In this document: positions 1 to 10,577 of the stretch, piece by piece
Layout of the letters: every line of letters begins with the position of its first letter
Numbering within the stretch: position 1 is the first letter of the stretch
Source of the DNA: Aliihoeflea sp. 40Bstr573
GTDB taxonomy: Bacteria; Pseudomonadota; Alphaproteobacteria; Rhizobiales; Rhizobiaceae
Direction of reading: 5' to 3'
Assembly (NCBI RefSeq): GCF_024105655.1
Contig: NZ_JAAAMH010000001.1
Location: 186,001-250,000, forward strand
Length of the DNA: 64,000 bases
Position numbers and translations under genes: made by a program
Notes under the pieces: generated by a model
What the model was told of the DNA's origin: nothing
Databases searched by the model: none
What the model saw: the letters and a program-made list of their open reading frames with translations, nothing else

Positions 1-198
1 AAGGCCGAGCGCTCGAAAAACACCGCTGTGCCAGGCGAGCAGTCCGATCAGGACCGTGGCGAAAGTGCCCCGGACGACCATCACCTGCGCGGCGCTCATC
101 TCGCCGATGACCGTCTTCGTCATCGCGTCGTTGATGGTGAAGCCGGCCATCGAAATGGCCATGAACAGGGCAGCGCGGAGATTGGGCGAAAGATTCAC
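1..198 (-). CDS. EamA/DMT-family transporter, N-terminal part only
   Basis: The gene runs off the left edge, so only the first 66 codons are visible. The frame opens at a GTG (bases 196-198) and reads a short polar start followed by a hydrophobic helix, then TINDAMTK and VVRGTFATVLIG. This helix, charged turn, helix pattern is typical of the first repeat of EamA (drug/metabolite transporter) permeases of the inner membrane; the substrate cannot be inferred. I chose GTG because no ATG or TTG in this frame lies upstream before the moaA stop, and the next ATG falls inside the first helix. It lies 96 bases downstream of moaA on the same strand, so readthrough is possible. Confidence 0.6.
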   Translation of the reverse strand, partial: MNLSPNLRAALFMAISMAGFTINDAMTKTVIGEMSAAQVMVVRGTFATVLIGLLAWHSGVFRALGL

Positions 199-294
199 GG
201 AAGATGGCTCGTCGGTTGGCTCACCGATGCCATAGGATGCCGCCGTGCCGGGCGCAACGGACCAGCGCGGCGAAACTCTGCTCCACAGAACGCT

Positions 295-1305
295 TTAACC
301 GCCGGTGACGCTCATGTGCCGGGAAACGGATGGCCGACTGGTGCGGCGGTCGATCACGAAATCGTGGCCCTTGGGCTTGCGGCCGATCGCTTCGTCGATC
401 GCGCTCGACAGCAGCTCGTTGCCCTCTGATGCGCGCAGCGCGGCTCTCAGATCAGCGGCGTCATCCTGGCCGAGACACATGTAAAGCGTGCCCGTACATG
501 TCAGCCGGACGCGGTTGCAGCTTTCGCAGAAATTGTGCGTCATCGGCGTGATGAAGCCGAGCCTTCCGCCCGTCTCAGCCACCTCGACATAGCGCGCAGG
601 ACCACCGGTCTTGAACGGAATGTCGGTGAGGGTAAATTGGCGCTCGAGCTGGGCGCGAAGAAGCGACAGTGGAAGATACTGGTCGGTCCGATCCTCGTCG
701 ATCTCGCCCATCGGCATCGTCTCGATGACCGTCATGTCCATGCCGCGACCATGCGCCCAGCGCAGCATGCCGGGGATTTCATGGTCGTTGAAGCCCTTGA
801 GAGCGACGGCGTTGATCTTGATCTTGAGACCCGCCGCCTGCGCGGCGTCGATGCCGGCCATGACCTTGGAGATGTCGCCCCAGCGAGTGATCTGTTTGAA
901 CTTCGCAGGATCGAGCGTGTCGAGCGAGACGTTGATCCGCTTGACGCCGCATTCGGCAAGTTCGGCGGCGAAGCGCTGGAGCTGCGAGCCGTTGGTCGTC
1001 AGCGTCAGTTCCTCGAGCGCGCCGCTCTCGATATGGCGCGAAAGGTCGCGGATCAGATGCAGAATGTTCTTGCGCACCAGCGGCTCGCCGCCTGTCAGCC
1101 GCAGCTTTTTCACGCCCTTTTCGATGAAGACGGTGCACAGGCGGTCGAGTTCCTCGAGGCTGAGAAGGTCGCGCTTGGGCAGGAAGGTCATGTCCTCAGC
1201 CATGCAGTAGGTGCAGCGGAAGTCGCAGCGATCAGTCACGGAAACGCGCAGATAAGAGATTGCGCGTCCGAACGGGTCGATCATGCTGGGGTCACCAAAT
1301 GTCAT
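295..1305 (-). CDS. moaA: GTP 3',8-cyclase MoaA
   Basis: Radical-SAM enzyme that, with MoaC, converts GTP to cyclic pyranopterin monophosphate, the first step of molybdenum cofactor synthesis in the cytoplasm. The N-terminal cluster motif CDFRCTYC (C27, C31, C34) binds the SAM [4Fe-4S] cluster. The C-terminal CESC followed 13 residues later by Cys (about residues 258-275) binds the second cluster that holds GTP. The protein ends in Gly-Gly, which is needed for activity in this family. At 336 residues the length is normal. I used the ATG at 1305, which has GGAAG about 8 bases upstream; ATGs at 1320 and 1326 are in frame and equally possible. No other moa gene is in the window. It is divergent from the DUF971 gene. 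Confidence 0.95.
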   Translation of the reverse strand: MTFGDPSMIDPFGRAISYLRVSVTDRCDFRCTYCMAEDMTFLPKRDLLSLEELDRLCTVFIEKGVKKLRLTGGEPLVRKNILHLIRDLSRHIESGALEELTLTTNGSQLQRFAAELAECGVKRINVSLDTLDPAKFKQITRWGDISKVMAGIDAAQAAGLKIKINAVALKGFNDHEIPGMLRWAHGRGMDMTVIETMPMGEIDEDRTDQYLPLSLLRAQLERQFTLTDIPFKTGGPARYVEVAETGGRLGFITPMTHNFCESCNRVRLTCTGTLYMCLGQDDAADLRAALRASEGNELLSSAIDEAIGRKPKGHDFVIDRRTSRPSVSRHMSVTGG

Positions 1306-1436
1306 GCGGCAATCTTCCATGCTCATCCCGTCAATTTCGTGATCTTTTCGTCCGCGCGCAAGCCCACTGAGCCGAAAGTCTGGCGCTTGACGATGAATTG
1401 AGGCATTCGGATGTGAACGGCGGAAAAGGACATCAC

Positions 1437-1787
1437 ATGCGGCCACCATCGGAATTGCGCGTTGCCAAGGATCGGCGTTTGCTCACGGTCCTGTTCGACA
1501 ATCACGCGCCGATCCCGCTCGATGCGGAGTTCCTGCGCGTCGTTTCGCCTTCGGCAGAAGTGCAGGGTCATTCGCCCGAACAGCGCGTGACCGTGCCAGG
1601 CAAGCGCAATGTCGCGATTTCGAAGATGGAGCCTGTCGGCAACTACGCCGTCCGCATCATCTTCGACGACGGGCACGATACCGGCATCTTCACCTGGGAT
1701 TACCTGCACGCGCTTGGCCACGAGAAGGAGACGCGCTGGCAGGCCTATCTCGATGAACTGGAGGCCAAGGGCCTGTCGCGGGACTAG
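1437..1787 (+). CDS. DUF971 / gamma-butyrobetaine hydroxylase-like N-terminal domain protein
   Basis: A 116-residue protein matching the small stand-alone DUF971 family, related to the N-terminal domain of gamma-butyrobetaine hydroxylase. Family-like features are [15 protein letters not shown] near residue 40, the central [19 protein letters not shown] and the segment TWDYLHALG. Such proteins are linked to iron-sulfur or molybdenum cofactor functions in some bacteria, but the biochemical role is not established, so the divergent pairing with moaA is suggestive only. An AAAAGGA ribosome site lies 6 bases before the ATG. Its TAG stop overlaps the TAG stop of the convergent MarR gene through the palindrome CTAG. 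Confidence 0.85.
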   Translation: MRPPSELRVAKDRRLLTVLFDNHAPIPLDAEFLRVVSPSAEVQGHSPEQRVTVPGKRNVAISKMEPVGNYAVRIIFDDGHDTGIFTWDYLHALGHEKETRWQAYLDELEAKGLSRD

Positions 1788-2245
1788 TCTTCCTTCAGGG
1801 CGTCGCTGATGCGGCGCATCTGGTCGCCGAGCCGCTCGCACTGGTCGGGCGTCGATTGCGCCATGACGCGGTCGAGCAGGGCCGCATAGATTTCCATGGC
1901 CGTCATCAGCCGCTTGTCGCCGTCGTCAGTAAGGTAGAGGCGCATGATGCGGCGGTCGTTGTCGTCCGGATCGCGCCGCAGCAGCCCCTGTTTCTCGAGC
2001 TGCGGCAGCAGCATGGTGATGTTCGAACGACCCACCAGAAGCCGGCGCGCAAGATCGTGCTGCGACAGGCCAGGGTGGCGGTAGAGGTTCATCAGAACGT
2101 CGAGTTGGCCGATTTTCAGCGGCGCGATCGCCTTGGCCAGTTCGCGCACGACCGCGCGCTCAGCCCGCACGACCGCGATCCAGTTGCGGAACCGGGGATT
2201 GTCCCAGGGCAGGCGGGGCGCGTCGATGGATTTCGTTGCGGTCAA
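1784..2245 (-). CDS. MarR-family transcriptional regulator
   Basis: A 153-residue winged-helix protein of usual MarR length. The helix-turn-helix region reads LSQHDLARRLLVGRSNITMLL, followed by the wing with DPDDNDRRIMRLYLTDDG, the DNA-binding signature of this dimeric family. There is no N-terminal cysteine of the OhrR type; one Cys lies near the C-terminus. No ATG fits the start; the frame most likely opens at TTG 2243-2245, which overlaps the rhodanese stop as TTGA and implies translational coupling. The coupled gene is the obvious candidate target or partner. The ligand is unknown. Confidence 0.8.
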   Translation of the reverse strand: MTATKSIDAPRLPWDNPRFRNWIAVVRAERAVVRELAKAIAPLKIGQLDVLMNLYRHPGLSQHDLARRLLVGRSNITMLLPQLEKQGLLRRDPDDNDRRIMRLYLTDDGDKRLMTAMEIYAALLDRVMAQSTPDQCERLGDQMRRISDALKED

Positions 2246-2640
2246 GGCTTGCGCTCGGCTGGCGGATCGTAGGGCAGTCCGGCTTCCTTCCAGGCGCCGA
2301 ACCCGCCTTCGATGTGCTTGACGGGAGAGAGCCCCATGTCCTGTGCGGTCTTGGTGGCGAGCGCCGAGCGCAGCCCGCCCGCGCAAAAGAACACGAACGT
2401 CTTGCCGCTGGCGAAGACCGGCTTGTGGTAGGGGCTTTCGGGGTCGATCCAGAATTCCAGCATGCCGCGCGGCGCGTGCAGGGTGTGCGGAATGCGTCCC
2501 TCGCGGTCCAGTTCACGCGGATCCCGGATGTCGACCAGAACAACGTCGTCGCGCGCAGCGAGTTCGTGTGCTTCGCTGGGCGATATCGCCTCGACTTCGG
2601 CATTGGCTTCTTCAAGCAATGCCTTGTAACCCTTTTTCAT
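2242..2640 (-). CDS. Rhodanese-domain protein
   Basis: A single-domain rhodanese of 132 residues. After a short helical N-terminus come the CH2A-like VVLVDIRDPRELDREG and the active-site loop FFCAGGLRS (CxGGxRS type) whose cysteine would carry a persulfide. The C-terminal GGFGAWKEAGLP is the usual CH2B element. It is cytoplasmic, with no signal peptide. Start: the ATG at 2640 has a perfect AGGAGG six bases upstream. It lies 69 bases after fumarase on the same strand and overlaps the MarR start, so the three probably form one transcript. The sulfur donor and acceptor cannot be named. Confidence 0.88.
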   Translation of the reverse strand: MKKGYKALLEEANAEVEAISPSEAHELAARDDVVLVDIRDPRELDREGRIPHTLHAPRGMLEFWIDPESPYHKPVFASGKTFVFFCAGGLRSALATKTAQDMGLSPVKHIEGGFGAWKEAGLPYDPPAERKP

Positions 2641-2709
2641 CGCAGGCCTCCTAACCTGCCGATGATGGCCGCGCAAAAGCGTCAGCGCAAGACGCTCGCG
2701 CGCTCCCGG

Positions 2710-4329
<1,620 letters not shown>

Positions 4330-4619
4330 CGTCGAAAGGTCTCCGGAAAGAAACAGGTTGGCAGGCTCTTAAAGCTAAACGGGTCCGGATTGAAGCCTGC
4401 CTTTGGACCGAATGAAGGGCGTTGTATTCCTGCAATGGTCGCCACAAAACCGGCCATGCAAGACGCGGACTGCCTTGAACACCAGGCCTCGTCATCCGTA
4501 GCATCGTGATTGCGGCGGGCGCGAGTTTGCGATTTGGAAACCATATCGGGTCCAGTGTCGGCCCTAATGTTCGCAGGCACGCTTCGCGCCCGGTTGGAAC
4601 TCTCACTGGATTGGACGAT
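4330..4619. other. Divergent intergenic region, fumarase / L,D-transpeptidase
   Basis: This 290-base region separates two divergently read genes and must contain both promoters. I saw no convincing hexamer pair, no terminator hairpin, no tRNA and no reading frame with coding character; an in-frame extension of the transpeptidase frame to 4506 exists but has no signal peptide logic. Confidence 0.5.
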
Positions 4620-6719
4620 ATGATCAAGCGTATGCGCCTTCGGGCTCTGGCCCTGACCTCAACCGCGCTCGCGGCGTCGCTCCTGACCGGTGTCGAAAAT
4701 GCTTCCGCGCAGGGGTTTTTCGAGCGCCTGTTCAATCAGCCGCCGCGCCGCTATGTCGAGCCGCAATTTCCCCAGCAGCAGCAGCAGCAGGCACCGGTCC
4801 AGCGGCAGGCCCAGCGTGCCGCGCCGCCGCAGGCTCCGCGCGTCAGCGGTCCGCAATACTTTACCTACAAGACCGATGCGCTGGCCAAGGTGAACTTCGC
4901 CGCCATTACGATCGATCCCGCACTGGTCGGTTCCGGCATCGACCACGGCACGGTAGGCGCGACGACCCAGGTTACGCGCGGACCTTCACAGCCGGTTACC
5001 GTTGCCGGCGGCAGCCTGGAAGAGGCGGTGGAGAAAGCGCTTGAGGGCAATGAGATCCGCGGCGAGTCGCGCCGACGCATGGCCGAGCCTGACGATCGGC
5101 AAGTGCCGTCAATCACCGGCGCCAGTCCGAAGCTCGAGATCGACGTTCGCAAGCATGCCGTGCCTTCGCCCGAGCCGGCAAAGGCGACGGCGGCGACGAT
5201 TGCCAGTTCGCTCGACGACCTCGCGACCTACGAATTTTATGCCGAGCAGGCGATCGGCGATGCGGTGGTGGCGCATTACTCCAAGCACCCGCAGGTGATC
5301 TGGTCCGACGGCGGGCGCGTCAACTCGGCGGCGCGCGACGTGTTGCGCGAACTGGCGAGCGCCGACGACTACGGCCTCAACCCCGGCGACTACGCCGTGT
5401 CCATGCCGCGAGCGAACGATGAAGCGGCGCTGGCGCGATTCGAAATGGCGCTGTCGGCGCGCATGCTGCGCTATGCGCGCGATATCCACGCCGGCCGCGT
5501 CGATCCGAACCGCATCTCCGGCTATCATGATTTCGAACTGAAGACGGTCGACTATTCCGGACTATTGGCGAATCTTGCCGATGGCGGCGACGCGCGCGAC
5601 GCGTTGCGCGCGCTTCATCCGCAAAACGAGTTCTACAAGGCCATGCAGGTTGAACTCGAGGAGCTGCGCGCCAGCGAGGAGAAGAGCATCGTCATCGCGC
5701 CCGGTACGTTCATCCGGCCCGGCCAGACGAATTCAGAACTGCCGAAAATCCTCGCCGTCATCGAGAAGGAGGCGGATCAGAGCTTCCTCGCCCAGCATGC
5801 GACGGCTATCGAACTCAACCGTGCCAGCGAGGTCTATTCGGATGATCTCGTCGCGGTCATCAAGGCGGCGCAGCAAAAGCGCGGGCTGCAGGTCGACGGC
5901 ATCATCGGACCGCGCACCGTTACCTCATTTGCGGGCGAGTCGAAGGCGGCGCGAATCGAGAAGGTGAAGCTTGCGATGGAGCAGCTTCGCTGGCTGCCTT
6001 CGGACTTTGGCGACCGCTACGTGTTCCTGAACGCGCCATCTGCGACGGCGAGCTATGTCGAGGACGGCCACGAGAGGCTCTCGATGCGTACCGTGGTCGG
6101 CACCAAGGCGACGCAGACGTATTTTTTCCAGGACGAGATTTCGTATGTCGAGTTCCACCCCTACTGGGGCGTGCCGCGGTCGATCATCGTCAACAAATAT
6201 CTGCCGAAGCTCTATTCGGATCCGTCCTATCTCGACCGGTCCGGATTCGAGGTGACAGACCAACAGGGCCGCCAGATTTCGTCCTCGGCTATCGACTGGC
6301 CCCGCTACGGGGCGAACATCCCCTTCAACGTCCGACAGCGTCCGGGGCCTGGCAATGCGCTCGGCGAGTTGAAGATCATGTTCCCGAACAAGCATGCGAT
6401 CTACATGCACGATACGCCCGACCGCCATCTGTTCACCCGCGACAACCGCGCCCTCTCCAACGGCTGCGTGCGTCTCGAAGACCCGCGCGCCATGGCGGCG
6501 GCGGTGCTTGGCTGGGATCGGGCGAAGGTCGATTCGCGCCTTGCCGGCCAGCACGGCCGGGACAATCTGGAGGACAAGATCCCGGTCTACGTCGCCTATT
6601 TCACCGCATGGCCGGAGGCTGGCGGCAAGATGGGTTACTACCCTGACGTCTACGAGCGGGATCTGAAAACGCGCGAGGCCATGGAGCGCATCGAAGCGGC
6701 GAGGGCGCCGTCGATCTGA
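4620..6719 (+). CDS. L,D-transpeptidase of the YcbB/LdtD type, secreted
   Basis: A periplasmic peptidoglycan enzyme expected to form 3-3 cross-links between diaminopimelate residues. The 699-residue protein has a signal peptide (residues 1-31, ending NASAQ), a Gln/Pro-rich linker with six consecutive Gln encoded by CAG repeats (about 52-57), a scaffold region, a peptidoglycan-binding domain (LQVDGIIGPRTV, about 425-435), and a C-terminal YkuD catalytic domain with HDTP and the nucleophile motif SNGCVRLEDP (about residues 600-625). The length and order match YcbB-like enzymes. The ATG at 4620 is chosen because it places the signal peptide at the N-terminus; an in-frame upstream extension to 4506 does not. 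Monocistronic by position. Confidence 0.92.
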   Translation: MIKRMRLRALALTSTALAASLLTGVENASAQGFFERLFNQPPRRYVEPQFPQQQQQQAPVQRQAQRAAPPQAPRVSGPQYFTYKTDALAKVNFAAITIDPALVGSGIDHGTVGATTQVTRGPSQPVTVAGGSLEEAVEKALEGNEIRGESRRRMAEPDDRQVPSITGASPKLEIDVRKHAVPSPEPAKATAATIASSLDDLATYEFYAEQAIGDAVVAHYSKHPQVIWSDGGRVNSAARDVLRELASADDYGLNPGDYAVSMPRANDEAALARFEMALSARMLRYARDIHAGRVDPNRISGYHDFELKTVDYSGLLANLADGGDARDALRALHPQNEFYKAMQVELEELRASEEKSIVIAPGTFIRPGQTNSELPKILAVIEKEADQSFLAQHATAIELNRASEVYSDDLVAVIKAAQQKRGLQVDGIIGPRTVTSFAGESKAARIEKVKLAMEQLRWLPSDFGDRYVFLNAPSATASYVEDGHERLSMRTVVGTKATQTYFFQDEISYVEFHPYWGVPRSIIVNKYLPKLYSDPSYLDRSGFEVTDQQGRQISSSAIDWPRYGANIPFNVRQRPGPGNALGELKIMFPNKHAIYMHDTPDRHLFTRDNRALSNGCVRLEDPRAMAAAVLGWDRAKVDSRLAGQHGRDNLEDKIPVYVAYFTAWPEAGGKMGYYPDVYERDLKTREAMERIEAARAPSI
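4773..4790 (+). repeat. CAG trinucleotide run, six units
   Basis: Six perfect CAG codons encode six Gln in the linker just after the signal peptide of the L,D-transpeptidase. Being in frame, gain or loss of units would change linker length without breaking the gene. Confidence 0.9.
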
Positions 6720-6817
6720 CGGCGCTCGATCGAGCAATCATCCTGGCGTGCTGATCGGGTGTCGTTCCGCGCTACAGAACGAAAAATGAGAAGCGACAAT
6801 GCCGACAGTTCGGTAAA

Positions 6818-6892
6818 TGGTGGGCGCGACAGGGATTGAACCTGTGACCCTTCGCGTGTGAAGCGAATGCTCTCCCGCTGAGCTACGCGCCC
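6818..6892 (-). tRNA. tRNA-Val (anticodon CAC)
   Basis: The minus strand folds as a complete cloverleaf of 75 bases including an encoded CCA (6818-6820). The acceptor stem pairs GGGCGCG with CGCGCCC, the D-arm reads GCTCAGCGGGAGAGC, the anticodon stem TTCGC/GCGAA encloses the loop TTCACAC with anticodon CAC (codon GUG), and the T-arm carries GGTTCAATCCC. It is unlinked to other tRNA genes. No direct repeat of its 3' end was seen nearby, so there is no sign that it is an integration site. Confidence 0.97.
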
Positions 6893-6965
6893 ATGAGCGT
6901 CCGGCGCTCAAGGTCGTCCGGCGGACCGAACGTGGCCCGCGTATAGGAGCATCCGGCGGCGTCCG

Positions 6966-7667
6966 TCAAGCGGTCTTGGCGCGCGGCGAGGTTGCCGCTG
7001 CGATCAGTCGGTCGGCAAGATCGACTGTCAACTCGTCGAAATGCGAAACTATGTGCGACGGCTCGAATTCGCGCACGTGCTTGTCGGTGTAGCCGAAGTC
7101 GACGGCGACGACGGGAATGCCCGCTGCCTTGGCCGTCTTGATGTCGGTTTCAGAGTCGCCGACCATGATTGCGCACTCGGGATCGCCGCCGGCGCGTGCA
7201 ATCGTCTCGATCAGGTGGCGCGGGTCCGGCTTGCGGAAGGCGAACGTGTCCTGGCCGCAGATTGCGCGAAACCGTTCGGTGAGGCCGAGGCCCTGCATCA
7301 GGCGCGTCGAATGCATCTCGAACTTGTTGGTGCAGATCGCGGTCAGGTAGCCCGCGTCGTCGAACCGGTCGAGCGCTGCGATAACGCCTTCATAAGGCTG
7401 CGATTCGCCGGGCATGTTCGAGCCATAATGCTCGATAAACGTGTCGAGCAGCTCTTTCAGGCGCTCATTTGAAAGAACCCGCTGCTGCGCCGCGTAGGCG
7501 CGCTCGATCATGACCTTGCCGCCCATACCGACGAAGCGCCGAAACTCCGCGGGCCCGGCCACGGTCATGCCATCCAGCGCCAGGCAATGATTGAGACTCG
7601 CCATCAGATCGGGCGCGGTGTCGACGAGGGTGCCGTCGAGGTCGAAGACAATGATCGGAGCAGGCAT
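6966..7667 (-). CDS. gph: Phosphoglycolate phosphatase, HAD superfamily
   Basis: A 233-residue haloacid-dehalogenase hydrolase that removes phosphate from 2-phosphoglycolate formed in DNA repair or by carbon fixation. Motif I is FDLDGTLVD (nucleophile D9, acid/base D11), motif II lies in ICTNK near residue 113, motif III uses the Lys of FRKPDP, and motif IV is GDSETDIKTA with the metal-binding Asp residues. The helical cap domain between motifs I and II is the Gph type. GGACGATCCCT precedes the ATG. It is divergent from rpiA across a 127-base gap. Specificity for phosphoglycolate rather than another small phosphate ester is inferred from overall similarity. Confidence 0.88.
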   Translation of the reverse strand: MPAPIIVFDLDGTLVDTAPDLMASLNHCLALDGMTVAGPAEFRRFVGMGGKVMIERAYAAQQRVLSNERLKELLDTFIEHYGSNMPGESQPYEGVIAALDRFDDAGYLTAICTNKFEMHSTRLMQGLGLTERFRAICGQDTFAFRKPDPRHLIETIARAGGDPECAIMVGDSETDIKTAKAAGIPVVAVDFGYTDKHVREFEPSHIVSHFDELTVDLADRLIAAATSPRAKTA

Positions 7668-7794
7668 AGGGATCGTCCGTCGGTTTCCGTTGCGGCGGGT
7701 CTAACTTGGCCCAGCGGCGCGCGCAAGGCGACCGGGAAGGTTTGCCAGCGCGGGGGAAGATGATAAACGGCGTCTGCCAACGAAGGAGCGGGAC

Positions 7795-8490
7795 ATGGAT
7801 GCGCGAGCGCTGAAGATCGAGGCGGCACGGGTCGCCCTTTCCCACGTGGAAGACGGGATGAAGCTCGGCATCGGAACGGGCTCGACCGCCGAGGAGTTTG
7901 TGCGGCTCCTCGCCGTGCGTGTTTCCGACGGGCTCAAGATCGTCGGCGTTCCAACCTCCGAGCGCACGGCCGAGCTTTGCCGCGATCTCGGCGTGCCGCT
8001 GGCGACGCTCGACGAGGAACCGGCGCTGGACCTCACCATCGACGGCGCCGACGAGATCGGACCCGCCCTTTCGCTCGTCAAGGGCGGCGGCGGCGCGCTG
8101 CTGCGCGAGAAGATCGTCGCCTTTGCGTCGCAGCGCATGATCGTGATTGCAGATGCCTCGAAGGTCGTCGACACGTTGGGCAAGTTCCCGTTGCCGATCG
8201 AGGTGAATGCATTTGGCCTGGGCGCCACGCGCATCGCGATCGAGGAGGCCGCTGGAAGGCTCGGACTGTCGGGAAAGATCAGTCTTCGCGAGAAGAATGG
8301 CGAGCGTTTCCTCACCGACGGGGGCCATGTCATTCTCGACGCATCTTTTGGCCGTATTCCCGATCCACTGGCACTTTCGGATGCGCTTCACGCGATCCCG
8401 GGCGTCGTGGAACACGGACTTTTCCTGGGCTTGGCGGATCTTGCCGTGGTCGCCGAACCAGATGGCGTGAAGACGATCGACGGCGTATAG
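7795..8490 (+). CDS. rpiA: Ribose-5-phosphate isomerase A
   Basis: Interconverts ribose 5-phosphate and ribulose 5-phosphate in the non-oxidative pentose phosphate pathway. The 231-residue protein has the family hallmarks: phosphate-binding [12 protein letters not shown] (residues 25-36), DGADEI with D83 and D86, and [11 protein letters not shown] with K96 and the general base E105. These match the catalytic residues known for the E. coli enzyme (D81, D84, K94, E103) with a constant two-residue shift. A GGAGCGGGAC segment precedes the ATG. It is followed after 54 bases by the DUF2059 gene on the same strand, so co-transcription is likely. Confidence 0.96.
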   Translation: MDARALKIEAARVALSHVEDGMKLGIGTGSTAEEFVRLLAVRVSDGLKIVGVPTSERTAELCRDLGVPLATLDEEPALDLTIDGADEIGPALSLVKGGGGALLREKIVAFASQRMIVIADASKVVDTLGKFPLPIEVNAFGLGATRIAIEEAAGRLGLSGKISLREKNGERFLTDGGHVILDASFGRIPDPLALSDALHAIPGVVEHGLFLGLADLAVVAEPDGVKTIDGV

Positions 8491-8544
8491 GCGTCGTCAG
8501 AACGAACAAGCGGCGCGTGCGCGCCGGCAAAGAGGAGACTGGAC

Positions 8545-9087
8545 ATGAATTTCAGGTATGCGGGCATTGCGCTTGCCGTCGGTGCAGCCATCGCTCTCGG
8601 ATCGGCCATGGGCCCTGCCGCCTCGCAGGAGCCTTCTGAAAGCCATCTCGCCGCCGCGCGCGCGGCCGTGGACGCCGTCGGGATGACCGACGAGTTCGAC
8701 AACATCCTGCCGCAGGCCGCGATGGCCCTGAAGAACGAACTCACGCAGAAGAACCCCGACCAGGTGAGCCTGATTTCCGAGACCGTCGACGAAAAGGCGA
8801 TCGCGCTCGCTGCCCGCCGCGGCGATCTTGAGCGCGAGGCAGCCGCTGCCTATGCGCAGTTCTTCTCCGAGGAGGAGCTGAAGGAAATCTCGGCATTTTA
8901 CGCCTCGCCAACTGGCCAGAAATTCATCGAGACACATCCGGAAGTGACCAACCAGGTTTTCCAGGCGGCCAATATCTGGCAGTCGGGCATTGCCCGCGAT
9001 CTCGCGCGCGACGTTGCCGCCGAATTGGAAGGCCAGGTCGCCGAGCCTGCCGATGACGCCGCTCCGGCGCCCGCGCAGTCGAACTGA
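8545..9087 (+). CDS. DUF2059 secreted protein
   Basis: A 180-residue exported protein with a signal peptide of about 28 residues (hydrophobic core GIALAVGAAIALG, likely cut after AAS or AASQ). The C-terminal half matches the helical DUF2059 domain: YAQFFSEEELKEISAFYASPTGQKFIE is characteristic. The tail is Ala/Pro rich and acidic. Members are common beside central metabolism genes in Rhizobiales but no molecular function is established. GAGGAG lies 8 bases before the ATG. A strong terminator follows, so it probably ends the rpiA transcript. Confidence 0.85.
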   Translation: MNFRYAGIALAVGAAIALGSAMGPAASQEPSESHLAAARAAVDAVGMTDEFDNILPQAAMALKNELTQKNPDQVSLISETVDEKAIALAARRGDLEREAAAAYAQFFSEEELKEISAFYASPTGQKFIETHPEVTNQVFQAANIWQSGIARDLARDVAAELEGQVAEPADDAAPAPAQSN

Positions 9088-9106
9088 GCGGAATGTCATG
9101 ACGAGG

Positions 9107-9135
9107 AGCCCGGCCCAGCGCCGGGCTTTTCTTTT
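9107..9135 (+). terminator. Rho-independent terminator after the DUF2059 gene
   Basis: A perfect 8-bp stem AGCCCGGC/GCCGGGCT with a five-base loop is followed by TTTTCTTTT. It separates the rpiA-DUF2059 unit from gor. Confidence 0.9.
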
Positions 9136-9185
9136 GGGTGTCGCAGCCTTAAGTCTTGCGCCGCAATAGCAAGAAAGGCCGCCGC

Positions 9186-10577
9186 ATGACCCAGTACGAC
9201 TATGACCTCTTCGTGATCGGCGGCGGCTCCGGGGGCGTGCGGGCGGGCCGTGTCGCGGCCTCGCTGGGAAAGCGCGTCGCTGTTGCCGAGGAATACCGTT
9301 TCGGCGGCACCTGCGTCATTCGCGGCTGCGTGCCGAAAAAGCTCTTCGTGTACGCTTCGCAGTTTCCCGAGCATTTCGAGGTTGCCGCCGGCTATGGCTG
9401 GACGGTCGGCGAGCGGTCGTTCGACTGGAAGACGCTGATCGCCAACAAGGACAGGGAGATCGCGCGGCTGGAAGGCCTTTACCGCAAAGGTCTCGAGAAT
9501 GCCGGCGCGACGATCATCGAAAGCCGCGCGGTGCTGGAGGATTCGCACACGATCCGTCTTGAGAAAGACGGGCGCACGGTGACCGCCCAAACGATCCTGA
9601 TCGCAACCGGAGGCCATCCGAGCCTGCACCCTGCGCTGCCTGGCCATGAGCACTGCATTACCTCGGACGAGGCGTTTCACCTCACCGAACTGCCGAAGTC
9701 GATCGCCATCGTGGGCGGCGGTTATATCGGCGTCGAATTTGCCAATATTTTCCACGGGCTCGGCGTCGAGACGACGCTGATCTATCGTGGAAAGGAGATA
9801 TTAGGCCGCTTTGACAAGGATTTGCGTACCGCACTTCATGTCGAGATGGAAGCCAAGGGCATTACGATTTTGTGCAAGGAGATCTTCACGAAAATCGACA
9901 GGCGCGCAGATGGCAGGCTGGAAGCCCACACCAATGCCGACCGTACGCTCATCGTCGACCAAGTCATGCTTGCAATCGGTCGCCAGCCCAACACGGCCGG
10001 ACTCGGGCTCGACAAGGCAGGTGTGAAGACCGGGCCGAAGGGCGAGATTTTCGTCGACGAGTACTCGCGTACGAATATTGAGAACGTCTACGCCGTCGGC
10101 GACGTCACCGACCGCGTGCAACTGACTCCAGTGGCAATCCACGAGGCGATGTGTTTCGTAGACACGGTCTATCGCGGCAAGCCGACAACGCCGGACCACG
10201 ATGCGGTGGCGACCGCCGTCTTCTCGCAGCCCGAACTCGGGACGGTCGGTCTTTCGGAAGAGGATGCGGCAGAACAGTACGACGAGCTCGAAATCTACAA
10301 GGCGACCTTCCGGCCGATGCGCCACACGCTGTCCGGCCGTCTGGAAAAGATGGTGATGAAGCTCGTTGTGGATGCCGCGAGCCGCCGCGTCGTCGGCGCC
10401 CATGTACTGGGCGTTGACGCGGGGGAGATGGCCCAGCTCCTTGGCATCGCGGTAAAGGCGAAGCTGACAAAGGAAGACTTCGACGCGACGATGGCCGTCC
10501 ACCCCACTGCGGCGGAGGAACTCGTCACCATGTACCAGCCCAGCTATCGCGTGAAGAACGGCCAGCAGGTGGCGTAA
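9186..10577 (+). CDS. gor: Glutathione-disulfide reductase
   Basis: Cytoplasmic FAD enzyme that reduces glutathione disulfide with NADPH. The 463-residue protein has the FAD-binding VIGGGSGGVRAGR near the N-terminus, the redox-active disulfide GGTCVIRGCVPKK (C43, C48), an NADPH-binding fold with IVGGGYIGVEFA, the second FAD motif VYAVGDVTD and the C-terminal catalytic dyad HPTAAEE (H439, E444). Arg residues after the NADPH fold (YRGKEILGRFD) favour NADPH. The ATG at 9186 is preferred; an upstream in-frame ATG at 9156 would add ten basic residues not seen in the family. The next gene starts immediately after its stop. Confidence 0.95.
   Translation: MTQYDYDLFVIGGGSGGVRAGRVAASLGKRVAVAEEYRFGGTCVIRGCVPKKLFVYASQFPEHFEVAAGYGWTVGERSFDWKTLIANKDREIARLEGLYRKGLENAGATIIESRAVLEDSHTIRLEKDGRTVTAQTILIATGGHPSLHPALPGHEHCITSDEAFHLTELPKSIAIVGGGYIGVEFANIFHGLGVETTLIYRGKEILGRFDKDLRTALHVEMEAKGITILCKEIFTKIDRRADGRLEAHTNADRTLIVDQVMLAIGRQPNTAGLGLDKAGVKTGPKGEIFVDEYSRTNIENVYAVGDVTDRVQLTPVAIHEAMCFVDTVYRGKPTTPDHDAVATAVFSQPELGTVGLSEEDAAEQYDELEIYKATFRPMRHTLSGRLEKMVMKLVVDAASRRVVGAHVLGVDAGEMAQLLGIAVKAKLTKEDFDATMAVHPTAAEELVTMYQPSYRVKNGQQVA

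Noticed and set aside
6818-6892. tRNA-Val as attachment site of an integrated element
   Set aside because: No integrase, no direct repeat of the tRNA end and no change of gene content on either side.
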